Assembly (NCBI GenBank): GCA_964645705.1
Contig: CAZYAB010000002.1
Coordinates: forward strand, 124,001 to 188,000
Source: CAXGTL01 sp964645705
GTDB taxonomy: Archaea; Nanobdellota; Nanobdellia; Woesearchaeales; CAXGTL01
Direction of reading: 5' to 3'
DNA: 64,000 nucleotides
Each line of letters opens with the position of its first letter. Positions within the stretch are counted from its first letter, which is position 1. A program made the position numbers and the translations under genes. The notes beneath the pieces are model-generated. The model did not search any database, was not told where the DNA came from, and worked only from the letters and a program-made list of their open reading frames with translations. Shown here in pieces: positions 34,238-41,776 of the stretch.

Positions 34238-34708
34238 TTAAAATCCTAATTTTTTTTCATCAATATAAACTGCATCTTCTCTATGATTAGGTAAAGTAAA
34301 TTCTTCATAAAAAATATCATTGATTAATGGTGTTTCTCCTTGTTTTATTTGTTCCAGATAAATATTAAAAACAGATTCAATACTTTGTTCATAAAATACT
34401 TTATTTTGTTTTTCAGCTTCGCCTTTATCTTTACAAAATGCATCAGTAATAATGTGTTGAGCATTTATTTTAATAAATCTTTTTATCCATTCTAATCCCA
34501 TTTCTTCTAATTTAACTTTTGCAGAATTAAATTTAGCATATTTTTTGTGTTGAGGTTTAATATGTTGATCATAATGTTGCTCAACTTTTTGAAGTATAAA
34601 ATCAACATATTCTTGTCTTTTTGCTTCAATTTCTTGTCGATTTAGAAAAACATCACTTAAATCAATCACATTGTCTATGGTTTTTGGTTGATTATCTTCT
34701 GATTCCAT
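34238..34708 (-). CDS. Hypothetical protein, 156 aa
   Basis: A soluble, largely helical, charged protein (KRQEYVDFILQKVEQHYDQH). Its stop is directly adjacent to the displaced ppsA tail. It is the second gene of a pair with the 126-aa protein, 3 nt away. No known family is recognised. Confidence 0.6.
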   Translation of the reverse strand: MESEDNQPKTIDNVIDLSDVFLNRQEIEAKRQEYVDFILQKVEQHYDQHIKPQHKKYAKFNSAKVKLEEMGLEWIKRFIKINAQHIITDAFCKDKGEAEKQNKVFYEQSIESVFNIYLEQIKQGETPLINDIFYEEFTLPNHREDAVYIDEKKLGF

Positions 34709-34711
34709 TTT

Positions 34712-35092
34712 CTAATAAGCCAACTCCAGAGCTACAAAATGTTTAAATGGTATGCTTGGGCAAGCATCATCATGATATAGGTTAATTGCAAATGTTTTCT
34801 GCACAACACCACAATTAGTTTCAGCTCTTTGTATAAAACTAGGATTGCCCCTATTTCTGTGAAGAGCATCATAAATATATTCTAAGCCTGTTTTAAACAT
34901 AGAAATATCATAATCATTTCTTTTATGATTATCTAAACATGCTTTTATACTAGACTCGTACATAGAATACACTCTTTCTACTTCTGCTGCTGGTATTTCT
35001 TGAACAGAATCATCTATTGTTTTTTTAGGTTTTTGACTATTCTCAGCAACTTTTGCTTCTGCATCCATTCTTTTATGTATAAATTCAAACAT
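34712..35092 (-). CDS. Hypothetical protein, 126 aa
   Basis: A soluble protein with a charged N-terminal segment (about 1-40) and a more ordered helical C-terminal part (VYSMYESSIKACLDN, FKTGLEYIYDAL). First gene of a two-gene unit with the 156-aa protein. A TATA-like element (TTTATAAAGG on the minus strand, about 35114-35123) lies just upstream. No family recognised. Confidence 0.6.
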   Translation of the reverse strand: MFEFIHKRMDAEAKVAENSQKPKKTIDDSVQEIPAAEVERVYSMYESSIKACLDNHKRNDYDISMFKTGLEYIYDALHRNRGNPSFIQRAETNCGVVQKTFAINLYHDDACPSIPFKHFVALELAY

Positions 35093-35225
35093 AATTTTGG
35101 AAAAATCACATTTCCTTTATAAATATATCGGAAATGTATATGGTGTATATACCTAAAAAATACAATTTCAAAAGATAAAGATTTATAAATAAAATCAAAC
35201 CTTCTATGTGAAAACGGTGATTAAG

Positions 35226-35753
35226 ATGCAAAATTTCATATCTAAAGCAAAGACATTGAATTATAAAACAAAAGAAAGACTGCATTTCATAACAATTACA
35301 AAAGATATAGAACAAGCAGTTTCTGATTCTGGTGTAGAACAAGGCATTGTTGTTATACAAAGTCATCACACTACTTGTAGTATATGGGTTAATGAAGATG
35401 AAAAAAATCTGATAGGTCCAAAAAGTTCTTTAGGCTATACACCTGATCTGATGAAGATCTTAGACAGGTTTGCGTCACCAAAAGAAGATTATCATCACAA
35501 TGACATAAATGACAAAGACAATCCTAATGGTAAAAGAGATGATCATTTATGTGAACCAGACTCTTGCGGAGTTATACCAGAATGCAAGAATGGTCATTCA
35601 CATGCACAAGCAATGATTTTGCCGTGTTCAATAACAATGATAATAGAAAAAGGAAAGTTAGTAAAAGGAATTTGGCAAGAAATTTTATTAATAGAACTAG
35701 ACCATGACAGAGACAGACAAATAAGTGTTTTGGTTCAAGGTCTTAGTAAATAG
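35226..35753 (+). CDS. YjbQ/UPF0047 family protein
   Basis: A 175-aa member of the YjbQ (UPF0047) family, some of whose members have weak thiamine-phosphate synthase activity. The signature HHTTCSIWVNEDE is present near 50-62, and the second conserved region HSHAQAMILPCS near 128-139. An insert carrying four Cys (CEPDSCGVIPEC and others, about 107-122) precedes it. The ATG at 35226 is chosen because CGGTGAT ends 4-5 nt upstream; a longer frame from 35208 would begin before that site. The insert is unusual for the family and could bind metal. Confidence 0.85.
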   Translation: MQNFISKAKTLNYKTKERLHFITITKDIEQAVSDSGVEQGIVVIQSHHTTCSIWVNEDEKNLIGPKSSLGYTPDLMKILDRFASPKEDYHHNDINDKDNPNGKRDDHLCEPDSCGVIPECKNGHSHAQAMILPCSITMIIEKGKLVKGIWQEILLIELDHDRDRQISVLVQGLSK

Positions 35754-36740
35754 CTATTTCTTCTCAATCCTAGGATAAGTTCCAGGCAACATAAAAACTT
35801 TATTAACAATTACACACAAACCTTTACTCTTTTTCATTATTTCTTTAGAAATCATTTTTGCTTCGCCAATACAAACAAGTTCTTCCTTTAAACTCATCAC
35901 AGCAACAATATCGCCAAGCTTAATATCAGAATGTAATTTGCTAATACCAGGTATCTTTAGATTAGCACCATGGCACAATGATTCAACAGTTGTATCAAGC
36001 ACCCACACTTTCGGTAGATGAGAAACCGCTACTTCAATTGGTTGAATAACATGTCTAATATATTTTTCATTATTTTCATTCTTATAATACCATAATGAAT
36101 CTTTAACATCATTTAATGTAACTAATGAATCTTCACCAAAACTTGCAACTTTAGTTCTTCGAAGTTCAGCCATGTGTGCTCCTGCTCCTAATTTAACACC
36201 AATATCATGACAGAGTTTTCTAATATAAGTTCCTGCTTCACAACCAACTCTGAACAATATATCTTGATCTTTAATGTCCAGTATATCTAGATAGTAAATA
36301 GTTCTTTTTCTAAGCCTTCTCTTGATTGCACTTTTCACAGGCGGCATTTGTTCTATTTTCCCTATAAAAGATTTCATTGTTGCTTTTATATGACTTTCTT
36401 CTGCTTTTTTATGCAAATGCATGAGACAAATATATTCTTTTCCAGCAATAAGCAAAGTCTGAACAATTCTTGTGCCTCTTCCAATTGCAATTGGCAAAAC
36501 TCCAGTAACTTTTGGATCAAGAGTGCCACTATGTCCTGCTTTTTTCACACCTAAGATCTCTTTTGCATAAGCAGTTACTTGATGAGAAGTAGGTCCTTTT
36601 TGTTTATCTATATTAATTATTCCAAAGTTAATTAGTTCATCAACTTTTCTATTAAATGGATCACAGCCAAACTTATCACTTGTTTCTGAATCTCGTTTGA
36701 TCAGAATTTTTCTATTTGTTTTTTCAAAAGGCAATGTCAT
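35754..36740 (-). CDS. cbf5: Cbf5, H/ACA pseudouridine synthase
   Basis: The archaeal dyskerin homologue, the catalytic subunit of H/ACA RNPs that isomerise uridines in rRNA and tRNA Psi55 (328 aa). The TruB-type catalytic motif is GHSGTLDPKVTGVLPIA with the nucleophilic Asp near residue 75, followed by AGKEYI, RRLRKRTIYYLDIL and GAGTYIRKLCHDIG-like segments. The PUA domain lies at the C-terminus (WVLDTTVESLCHGANLKIPG onwards). No L7Ae, Nop10 or Gar1 gene is seen in the window. Structured RNAs in this window could in principle be guides, but I found no convincing ACA-box match. Confidence 0.95.
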   Translation of the reverse strand: MTLPFEKTNRKILIKRDSETSDKFGCDPFNRKVDELINFGIINIDKQKGPTSHQVTAYAKEILGVKKAGHSGTLDPKVTGVLPIAIGRGTRIVQTLLIAGKEYICLMHLHKKAEESHIKATMKSFIGKIEQMPPVKSAIKRRLRKRTIYYLDILDIKDQDILFRVGCEAGTYIRKLCHDIGVKLGAGAHMAELRRTKVASFGEDSLVTLNDVKDSLWYYKNENNEKYIRHVIQPIEVAVSHLPKVWVLDTTVESLCHGANLKIPGISKLHSDIKLGDIVAVMSLKEELVCIGEAKMISKEIMKKSKGLCVIVNKVFMLPGTYPRIEKK

Positions 36741-36794
36741 TTTTTATACTCTCGCAATGGGATAATACTGGTAGAATAAGTTTGTTTATTAAGT

Positions 36795-37604
36795 TTATGG
36801 TTTTTCTAATAAAAATCTTACATCATAAAACACGGATTTGGTGATTTTCTCCAGTTCTTCTTGTTCAAAGAAAATTTCATAATCTTTTTTAAATTGCGCA
36901 ATCTGTTTTTCAATCAGCTCTTTGTCAAATAAGTAACCCTTACCCAAATCGCTATTAGAAATTATTTTCTCTATTTCTTCTTCATCACATTCGTGGTTTA
37001 GAAATTCCCCCCAAGTTTTACCAGAGTAACCAACGTGTTCAGTGTCTACCAATACAGTACGTATATTATTAAGATTATCCCTAGTTATAATCACGTCTCT
37101 TGGCGCAAAGTCAAAAAGATACATACCAAAACTTATCAAAGAAAACAATCCACTTGCAAACGAAGAAAAAAATAATTCCTTTTCTTTTAAATCTAATTTA
37201 TTGAAAACAGTGAGCATTGTTTTTCCTTTTACATATTCTGCAATAAAAAGTCCTTTTGAATCTTCAGTCATCACATGCTTAATATCACCAGTATAAACCA
37301 AAGCAATAGGCTTTGGAAATTCTATCAAAGAACCAGTATGTTCAAAACTATTATACATAGTTACACTATTGATAAACCTTTGTGATGGAATGTCTTTCAT
37401 CTCGGGTTTTTTTAATGGTTTAACATAATAATCATCATATTTAAATCCTGATGTAGGAGACCAGTTTTCGTGTTTTTTTAGAATATTCTTAAGATCTAAT
37501 CTATCTTCGTGTCCATTTCTAACTACTCCAAACATGTCTTCTGCATTAATTGAAGAAAAGTTATTTCTTATTTCAGATGTGAATTTAATAGGCATATATG
37601 ACAT
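36795..37604 (-). CDS. Divergent protein kinase-like protein
   Basis: A 269-aa protein. The segment YLFDFAPRDVIITRDNL and the following VLVDTEHVGY resemble the catalytic loop (D-x-x-P-x-D) and the DFG-equivalent (D-T-E) of small kinase-like folds such as RIO or aminoglycoside kinases. FIAEYVKGKTML earlier matches the hinge region. The N-terminal glycine-rich loop is not obvious, so ATP binding is uncertain. A TATA box near 37629-37640 suggests a leaderless transcript. Substrate unknown. Confidence 0.55.
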   Translation of the reverse strand: MSYMPIKFTSEIRNNFSSINAEDMFGVVRNGHEDRLDLKNILKKHENWSPTSGFKYDDYYVKPLKKPEMKDIPSQRFINSVTMYNSFEHTGSLIEFPKPIALVYTGDIKHVMTEDSKGLFIAEYVKGKTMLTVFNKLDLKEKELFFSSFASGLFSLISFGMYLFDFAPRDVIITRDNLNNIRTVLVDTEHVGYSGKTWGEFLNHECDEEEIEKIISNSDLGKGYLFDKELIEKQIAQFKKDYEIFFEQEELEKITKSVFYDVRFLLEKP

Positions 37605-37677
37605 AGAATGAGGGTATGATCATGACTTTATAAATATTTTGTCATTTCAAAGTGATAATAGAATGAATTATTATTTT

Positions 37678-38430
37678 TTAGCAAATTTTCCAAAAATAAT
37701 TAAAATAACTCATAAAACTTTCCTTAATTTCCTCTGATTCAACTACAAAAGCAAAAGGTTGTTTTGCCCATAAAATTTGAGCAACTTTATTACCAAATAT
37801 TATCACTACCATTGGTGATTTAAAATTTTTTGGTAATTGTTTAACAACTAAGTATTTTTTCTTTTGTTTTTTAATATTTTTAAGATGTAATCCTTTTAAT
37901 ACTATTCCTATTTGTATTAAATCATACATCCAATGCTTCTGCTTAGCTCTTTTATCCATCCAATGATGAAACCATCTTACCATTCCTTGAGTGACAGATT
38001 TCATCTGATTAAAATTATTCCCACCTAGCCAATGCGATTCTTTATATTCAAGAACTTCTGTAAGCAATGTTTTTATTGCATCATTTCCTCTGAACACTTC
38101 TGCCCCTATATCTGGTCTTGAAACATTGAATAATTCTTTTATTTGAGGAACCTTATTTTTTAAATCTTTTAGTTCTCTTTCTTTTGCTTTTATCTCATCA
38201 AGAAGTATCTTAGGATGAGTACACTGAAATGTTCTTTTGCCTTTTTCAATAACATAACTGACAAAACCTTTTTCTATAAGTTTATTTAGAATATCATATA
38301 TATTTCTTCTTTCTATCCCTGTCTTCTCTTGAATCTTATTTAGAGAAGTTGAACCCAATTCTAATACTGCTGAGTACACATTTATTTCTCCATTACTTAA
38401 TCCTAGTTCTTTGAGTTGTTCTAAGTTCAT
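37678..38430 (-). CDS. TrmB-family transcriptional regulator
   Basis: A 250-aa regulator. The N-terminal winged helix (about 1-75) has the TrmB pattern ELGLSNGEINVYSAVLELG, with the recognition helix in GIERRNIYDILNKLIEKGFV. A helical linker (about 85-105) leads to a C-terminal ligand-sensing domain of PLD-like topology. The ATG at 38430 is chosen because the TATA AATATTTATATATTGG lies about 22-35 nt upstream; the frame could extend 8 codons further. A palindrome overlapping and following that TATA box suggests autoregulation and control of the divergent beta-rich secreted protein. Confidence 0.85.
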   Translation of the reverse strand: MNLEQLKELGLSNGEINVYSAVLELGSTSLNKIQEKTGIERRNIYDILNKLIEKGFVSYVIEKGKRTFQCTHPKILLDEIKAKERELKDLKNKVPQIKELFNVSRPDIGAEVFRGNDAIKTLLTEVLEYKESHWLGGNNFNQMKSVTQGMVRWFHHWMDKRAKQKHWMYDLIQIGIVLKGLHLKNIKKQKKKYLVVKQLPKNFKSPMVVIIFGNKVAQILWAKQPFAFVVESEEIKESFMSYFNYFWKIC

Positions 38431-38465
38431 ACTTAAATTAATTAGTGCCACCAATATATAAATAT

Positions 38466-38487
38466 TGTGGTATTTTACAATACCACA
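38466..38487. promoter_or_regulatory. Palindromic operator between divergent genes
   Basis: TGTGGTATT-TTAC-AATACCACA is a perfect 9-bp inverted repeat. A second imperfect repeat, CCACCAATAT...ATATTGTGG (38448-38470), straddles the TATA box of the trmB gene. The layout fits binding by the adjacent TrmB-like protein to repress or activate both the regulator and the divergent secreted protein gene. Confidence 0.65.
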
Positions 38488-38552
38488 TAAACTTAAGTAT
38501 GTAGATTATAACCACTCTTTAATAAACATTATTTATTATGGAGGAAAAGAAA

Positions 38553-39191
38553 ATGGAAATAAAAAAATGTATTACAACAATTCTCTTAGGAATAGCATTA
38601 TGTTCTCCTGCTAAAGCACAAGATTTTTATAAAGCTTGTAGAGGGCCAAGGTCTGTTCAGATTGATACTTATTTAAACAGTTCAAATAATAAAACAACAA
38701 GAAAAATAATACCAAAATTATTTACCAAAAATTTGGATAAAACTTTACCCGATTTTGTCCTAGCCTTACCATGTAGTGTTTCAGAAAAAGGAAAAGCAGA
38801 GAATAAAGGAATTAATTTAGGTTATATAACTAAAAACAAATATGGTAATTTTATAGGAGCACTTGGTTTGTTTAAAGACAATAAAAAAAAGTATAATATT
38901 TTGAATCCTCAGTTATATTTTACGCATATAAGAGGACCATGGACATTTGATTTTGAAAGTGATTTCCCAATTAATCTTAAAACTAATACTACAGGAGGAT
39001 CAAATTCATTAACTTTAGGTTATAGAATCAACGACAGATTAAGGATTGGAGGATCTATTATTAAAAATAAAGATAAAGAATTGAAATACAGAGCAAATGC
39101 AAGAATAGAATTAACAAAGGATCATCAATATTGGCTACAAACTTATATTGGTGAGAATAGTCTAGGAATTAGATTGGCAATGAATTTTTAA
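38553..39191 (+). CDS. Secreted beta-strand-rich protein
   Basis: A 212-aa protein with a signal peptide (MEIKKCITTILLGIALCSPAKA, cleavage after AKA). The mature part is rich in alternating polar/hydrophobic strands (SLTLGYRINDRLRIGGSII, KYRANARIELTKD, QYWLQTYIG) and ends in Phe (LGIRLAMNF), features of bacterial outer-membrane beta barrels. An archaeal cell without an outer membrane makes a soluble beta protein or a surface-exposed barrel more likely. The ATG at 38553 follows GGAGG by 8 nt. It is divergent from the TrmB regulator across the palindrome. Confidence 0.65.
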   Translation: MEIKKCITTILLGIALCSPAKAQDFYKACRGPRSVQIDTYLNSSNNKTTRKIIPKLFTKNLDKTLPDFVLALPCSVSEKGKAENKGINLGYITKNKYGNFIGALGLFKDNKKKYNILNPQLYFTHIRGPWTFDFESDFPINLKTNTTGGSNSLTLGYRINDRLRIGGSIIKNKDKELKYRANARIELTKDHQYWLQTYIGENSLGIRLAMNF

Positions 39192-39192
39192 A

Positions 39193-39726
39193 TTATTTTT
39201 TTTCTTCTTGCTTTTTCTCTTCTTGTTTAGGTTGTTCTTTTTTCTCTTTAGGCTTTTCTTCTTTTTTATCTGGTTCTTTTGTTTCTGTTTTTTCCTGTTT
39301 TGTTTCTTTCTTAGCCTTTACTTTATCCTTTGTTCTTACTTTTTTCTCTTTTGATTCTTTTTTCTCTTCTTTCTTACCGCCTTTTAGCTTGTCAACAGCT
39401 TGTGCTAATGCACCTTTTTCTTTTTTCTCTTGTTTCTTGAATGATTTATATTCATGACCTTCTAATTCTGCTTTTACAATTCCTTCTTTATCTTTTATAG
39501 CTTCAACCTTAACATGATGCGGAGGATTTCTAATTCCGTGTTTCCAAATATGTTCATTAAGATTTTTACCAATCTTTACTTTATCAATATCAGTTTTCAT
39601 ATGTTTTGCAAGAAACTCTTTTAATGTTTTAGAAGCTTTTTTAGTTTTTTTCCAATTCGGAGCTTTGATAAAACCTTTTCTAAGCGGGACATTATACTTT
39701 CTTTTTATTTCTTTCTCATCTGCCAT
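39193..39726 (-). CDS. rpl31e: Large ribosomal subunit protein eL31 with long K/E tail
   Basis: L31e (177 aa). The conserved domain covers the first about 95 residues (KYNVPLRKGFIKAPNWK, KIGKNLNEHIWKHGIRNPP). A C-terminal extension of about 80 residues consists almost entirely of Lys and Glu with few others (KEEKKESKEKKVRTKDK, EEKPKEKKEQPKQEEKK). This is long compared with the about 90-aa family norm. The start ATG at 39726 overlaps closely with the L39e stop (2-nt gap). It is the third gene of the S19e-L39e-L31e operon. Confidence 0.93.
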   Translation of the reverse strand: MADEKEIKRKYNVPLRKGFIKAPNWKKTKKASKTLKEFLAKHMKTDIDKVKIGKNLNEHIWKHGIRNPPHHVKVEAIKDKEGIVKAELEGHEYKSFKKQEKKEKGALAQAVDKLKGGKKEEKKESKEKKVRTKDKVKAKKETKQEKTETKEPDKKEEKPKEKKEQPKQEEKKQEEKK

Positions 39727-39728
39727 TT

Positions 39729-39902
39729 TTATGCTTTTGTTTTTGTTCTTTTCCAAGATCTTTTAGTAACTGTATGTCTTCCAGGATGAACCCTTCTACT
39801 TTTCCCATATATCTTAGGCACTGTCCAAAAAGGAGCCCACCTAGTTCTTCTATTGAGCTTTCCTAATCTTATCTTTCTTCCTTTTGATTTGTATCTTGCC
39901 AT
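39729..39902 (-). CDS. rpl39e: Large ribosomal subunit protein eL39
   Basis: A 57-aa very basic protein: MARYKSKGRKIRLGKLNRR at the start, then the Trp-containing core and HPGRHTVTKRSWKRTK near the end. This matches L39e, a small protein that lines the ribosome exit tunnel; the family is usually about 51 aa. Start and stop are nested tightly between S19e (1-nt gap) and L31e. The order L39e-L31e is conserved in archaea. Confidence 0.88.
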   Translation of the reverse strand: MARYKSKGRKIRLGKLNRRTRWAPFWTVPKIYGKSRRVHPGRHTVTKRSWKRTKTKA

Positions 39903-39903
39903 T

Positions 39904-40578
39904 TTATTCCTCTTTTTTAACCTCTTCTACTTGTTGTTCTGGTTTTTGTTCAGGAATATTTTCTTTTTTTTCAATGATTTCTTTCTTTTTCTCTTTTATA
40001 ACTTCTTTAGGTTCTTGTTTAACTGGTTCTTGTTTTTCTTTTTTAACAACTTCTTTTTTTTCTTTTTTAATTATTTCTTTTTTCTTTTCTTTTGGTTTCC
40101 CTTTTTTCTCTTTCTTTACTTCTTTAGCTTTTTCTGGAACCTTTACTTTTGGTTGAGGTTTATATAATTGTGAAGCAATTTTATCTAAGAATGATTTACC
40201 TTTTGGAGTAATTATTCTTCCTTTGTGCACTCCTTTGTCACCTTTTGCAACAAATCCAGATTCTTCTAATTGTTGCAATGCTTTTCTTATAACAGAACCA
40301 GATCCTTTGAAAACTTTATCAGGTTGGTGCCCCCTGTTTTTTCTTCCGCCATATTTTTTTCTTAATTTAGAAACACCTATTGGTCCGAGCTTGTATGTAC
40401 TTCTAAGTACTGCTGCTAATCTATAATACCACCAGTCAGGATTCATAGGGGGTTTTTCTTTATGCATTCCTGTTTTAACAAAATCAGCCCAAACAGGTTT
40501 TGCCAATCCTAATTTTTTTAATTCAATACCAGCTTTTTCTATTAATTCATTTGGATTTACATCATATATAGTTGCCAT
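39904..40578 (-). CDS. rps19e: Small ribosomal subunit protein eS19 with long K/E tail
   Basis: S19e (224 aa). The conserved domain occupies about 1-145 (IYDVNPNELIEKAG, KPPMNPDWWYYRLAAVLRS, GHQPDKVFKGSGSVIRKALQQLE). A C-terminal extension of about 80 residues is dominated by Lys, Glu and Val/Pro repeats (KKEKKEVVKKEKQEPVK), absent from normal about 150-aa S19e. The ATG at 40578 (MATIYDV) is the family start. It heads the operon with L39e and L31e. Confidence 0.95.
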   Translation of the reverse strand: MATIYDVNPNELIEKAGIELKKLGLAKPVWADFVKTGMHKEKPPMNPDWWYYRLAAVLRSTYKLGPIGVSKLRKKYGGRKNRGHQPDKVFKGSGSVIRKALQQLEESGFVAKGDKGVHKGRIITPKGKSFLDKIASQLYKPQPKVKVPEKAKEVKKEKKGKPKEKKKEIIKKEKKEVVKKEKQEPVKQEPKEVIKEKKKEIIEKKENIPEQKPEQQVEEVKKEE

Positions 40579-40756
40579 GAATATCAAAACTCCATATTTC
40601 TTTATAAAACTTACTATAAAACCCTATTCTACTAAGAAGTTAAACCCATTACTAAGAATTGATAAGTTGTTTATATAGTTTTTGGTTTACAAAAGGTAAA
40701 TCTTTATATATTAAAGTAACTATAATAATACTACATAAAATAAAAGAGGGTTAAAA

Positions 40757-41053
40757 ATAGGTATTGAAACCAAGGTACTATGTCTTGAAGATTATGAACA
40801 CATTAGAATAAGAAATATAAGAAAAAAACAAAGAATAGCAAGAACAAAGAAATTATTAAATGTTCCTGATAAAAAACCAAGAGGCGTAGCGATATATTTG
40901 CCTGGTTGTGAACAAGAACAAATAAAACTAAGACAAAATCAAAACCCATTACCTTTATTATATGAAAAAAACAATAAAACAAGAGAAATAAATAATAAAA
41001 TAAAGATAATAGATTTGCTTTATAGGTTTTCACACTATATACCGCAAATCTAG
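40757..41053 (+). CDS. 98-aa basic protein with probable AUA start
   Basis: An open frame of 98 codons with good coding character (KPRGVAIYLPGCEQEQIK). A stop codon lies two codons upstream and no ATG, GTG or TTG occurs before codon 48. GAGGG (40746-40750) precedes ATA at 40757 at normal Shine-Dalgarno spacing, and a TATA box (TCTTTATATATTAAAG, about 40698-40713) lies upstream. The best start is therefore AUA. The protein is Lys/Arg/Gln-rich and probably binds nucleic acid. It is followed 17 nt later by the NYN-domain gene. No known family. Confidence 0.55.
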   Translation: MGIETKVLCLEDYEHIRIRNIRKKQRIARTKKLLNVPDKKPRGVAIYLPGCEQEQIKLRQNQNPLPLLYEKNNKTREINNKIKIIDLLYRFSHYIPQI

Positions 41054-41070
41054 TGAAGAGGTGAGAGAGT

Positions 41071-41715
41071 ATGAACAAACTAAAACACAAAGAACAAAGA
41101 TTATTAGTATTATTCGATGTACAAAATATGTATTATTCTGCTAAAAACATGTTCAATGCAAAGGTTAATTTTGGAGAAATATTAAAAAAAGCTGTTTCTG
41201 GAAGAAAATTGATAAAAGCAATTGCTTATGTAATAAAAGCAGACATGAAAGATGAATCAAAGTTTCATGATGCTTTAGAAGGGCTTGGCATTGAAGTCAA
41301 GATGAAAGGTCTTCAGACATTTATAACTGGCATGAAAAAAGGTGATTGGGATATTGGAATAGCAATGGATGCTGTAAGAATTGCTCCTAAAGTTGACACA
41401 GTTGTTCTTGTTTCAGGCGATGGTGATTTTGGTGATTTATTATCTTATCTAAAATCACATGGTTGTAGAACAGAGGTTATTGCTTTTTCAAAGACTGCTT
41501 CAAGAATATTAAAAGATAATGCAGATGATTTTTATGATTTAGGCAAGGATTTGAAAACATTCTTAATGCCTATTGGTGTAAAGAAAACAAAACCATATAA
41601 GAAACCATATAAAAAGCCAAGAACACAGAAAAGAACAACAAAACCAAGAAGAACAACAAGATCAAAGCCAAGAAAAGCACAAGCTCTTCCTAATTTGAGG
41701 AAAAGGAAAAGATAA
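41071..41715 (+). CDS. NYN-domain (LabA/DUF88) ribonuclease-like protein
   Basis: A 214-aa protein. The PIN-like NYN fold is recognised by LLVLFDVQNMYYSA (metal-binding Asp16 and Asn), MKKGDWDIGIAMDA, VVLVSGDGDFGDLLSYLK (Asp cluster) and the final KDNADDFYDLG. NYN domains are metal-dependent RNases. The last about 45 residues are a basic Lys/Arg/Pro tail (KKPYKKPRTQKRTTKPRR) suited to RNA binding. GAGGTGAGAGAGT precedes the ATG. It follows the 98-aa AUA-start gene and is likely co-transcribed. Confidence 0.88.
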   Translation: MNKLKHKEQRLLVLFDVQNMYYSAKNMFNAKVNFGEILKKAVSGRKLIKAIAYVIKADMKDESKFHDALEGLGIEVKMKGLQTFITGMKKGDWDIGIAMDAVRIAPKVDTVVLVSGDGDFGDLLSYLKSHGCRTEVIAFSKTASRILKDNADDFYDLGKDLKTFLMPIGVKKTKPYKKPYKKPRTQKRTTKPRRTTRSKPRKAQALPNLRKRKR

Positions 41716-41776
41716 CTACTCTTGAGTGATTATGTGGGTAAGTTTTATAAATAGTAATTTATTCTCTATATATAAT

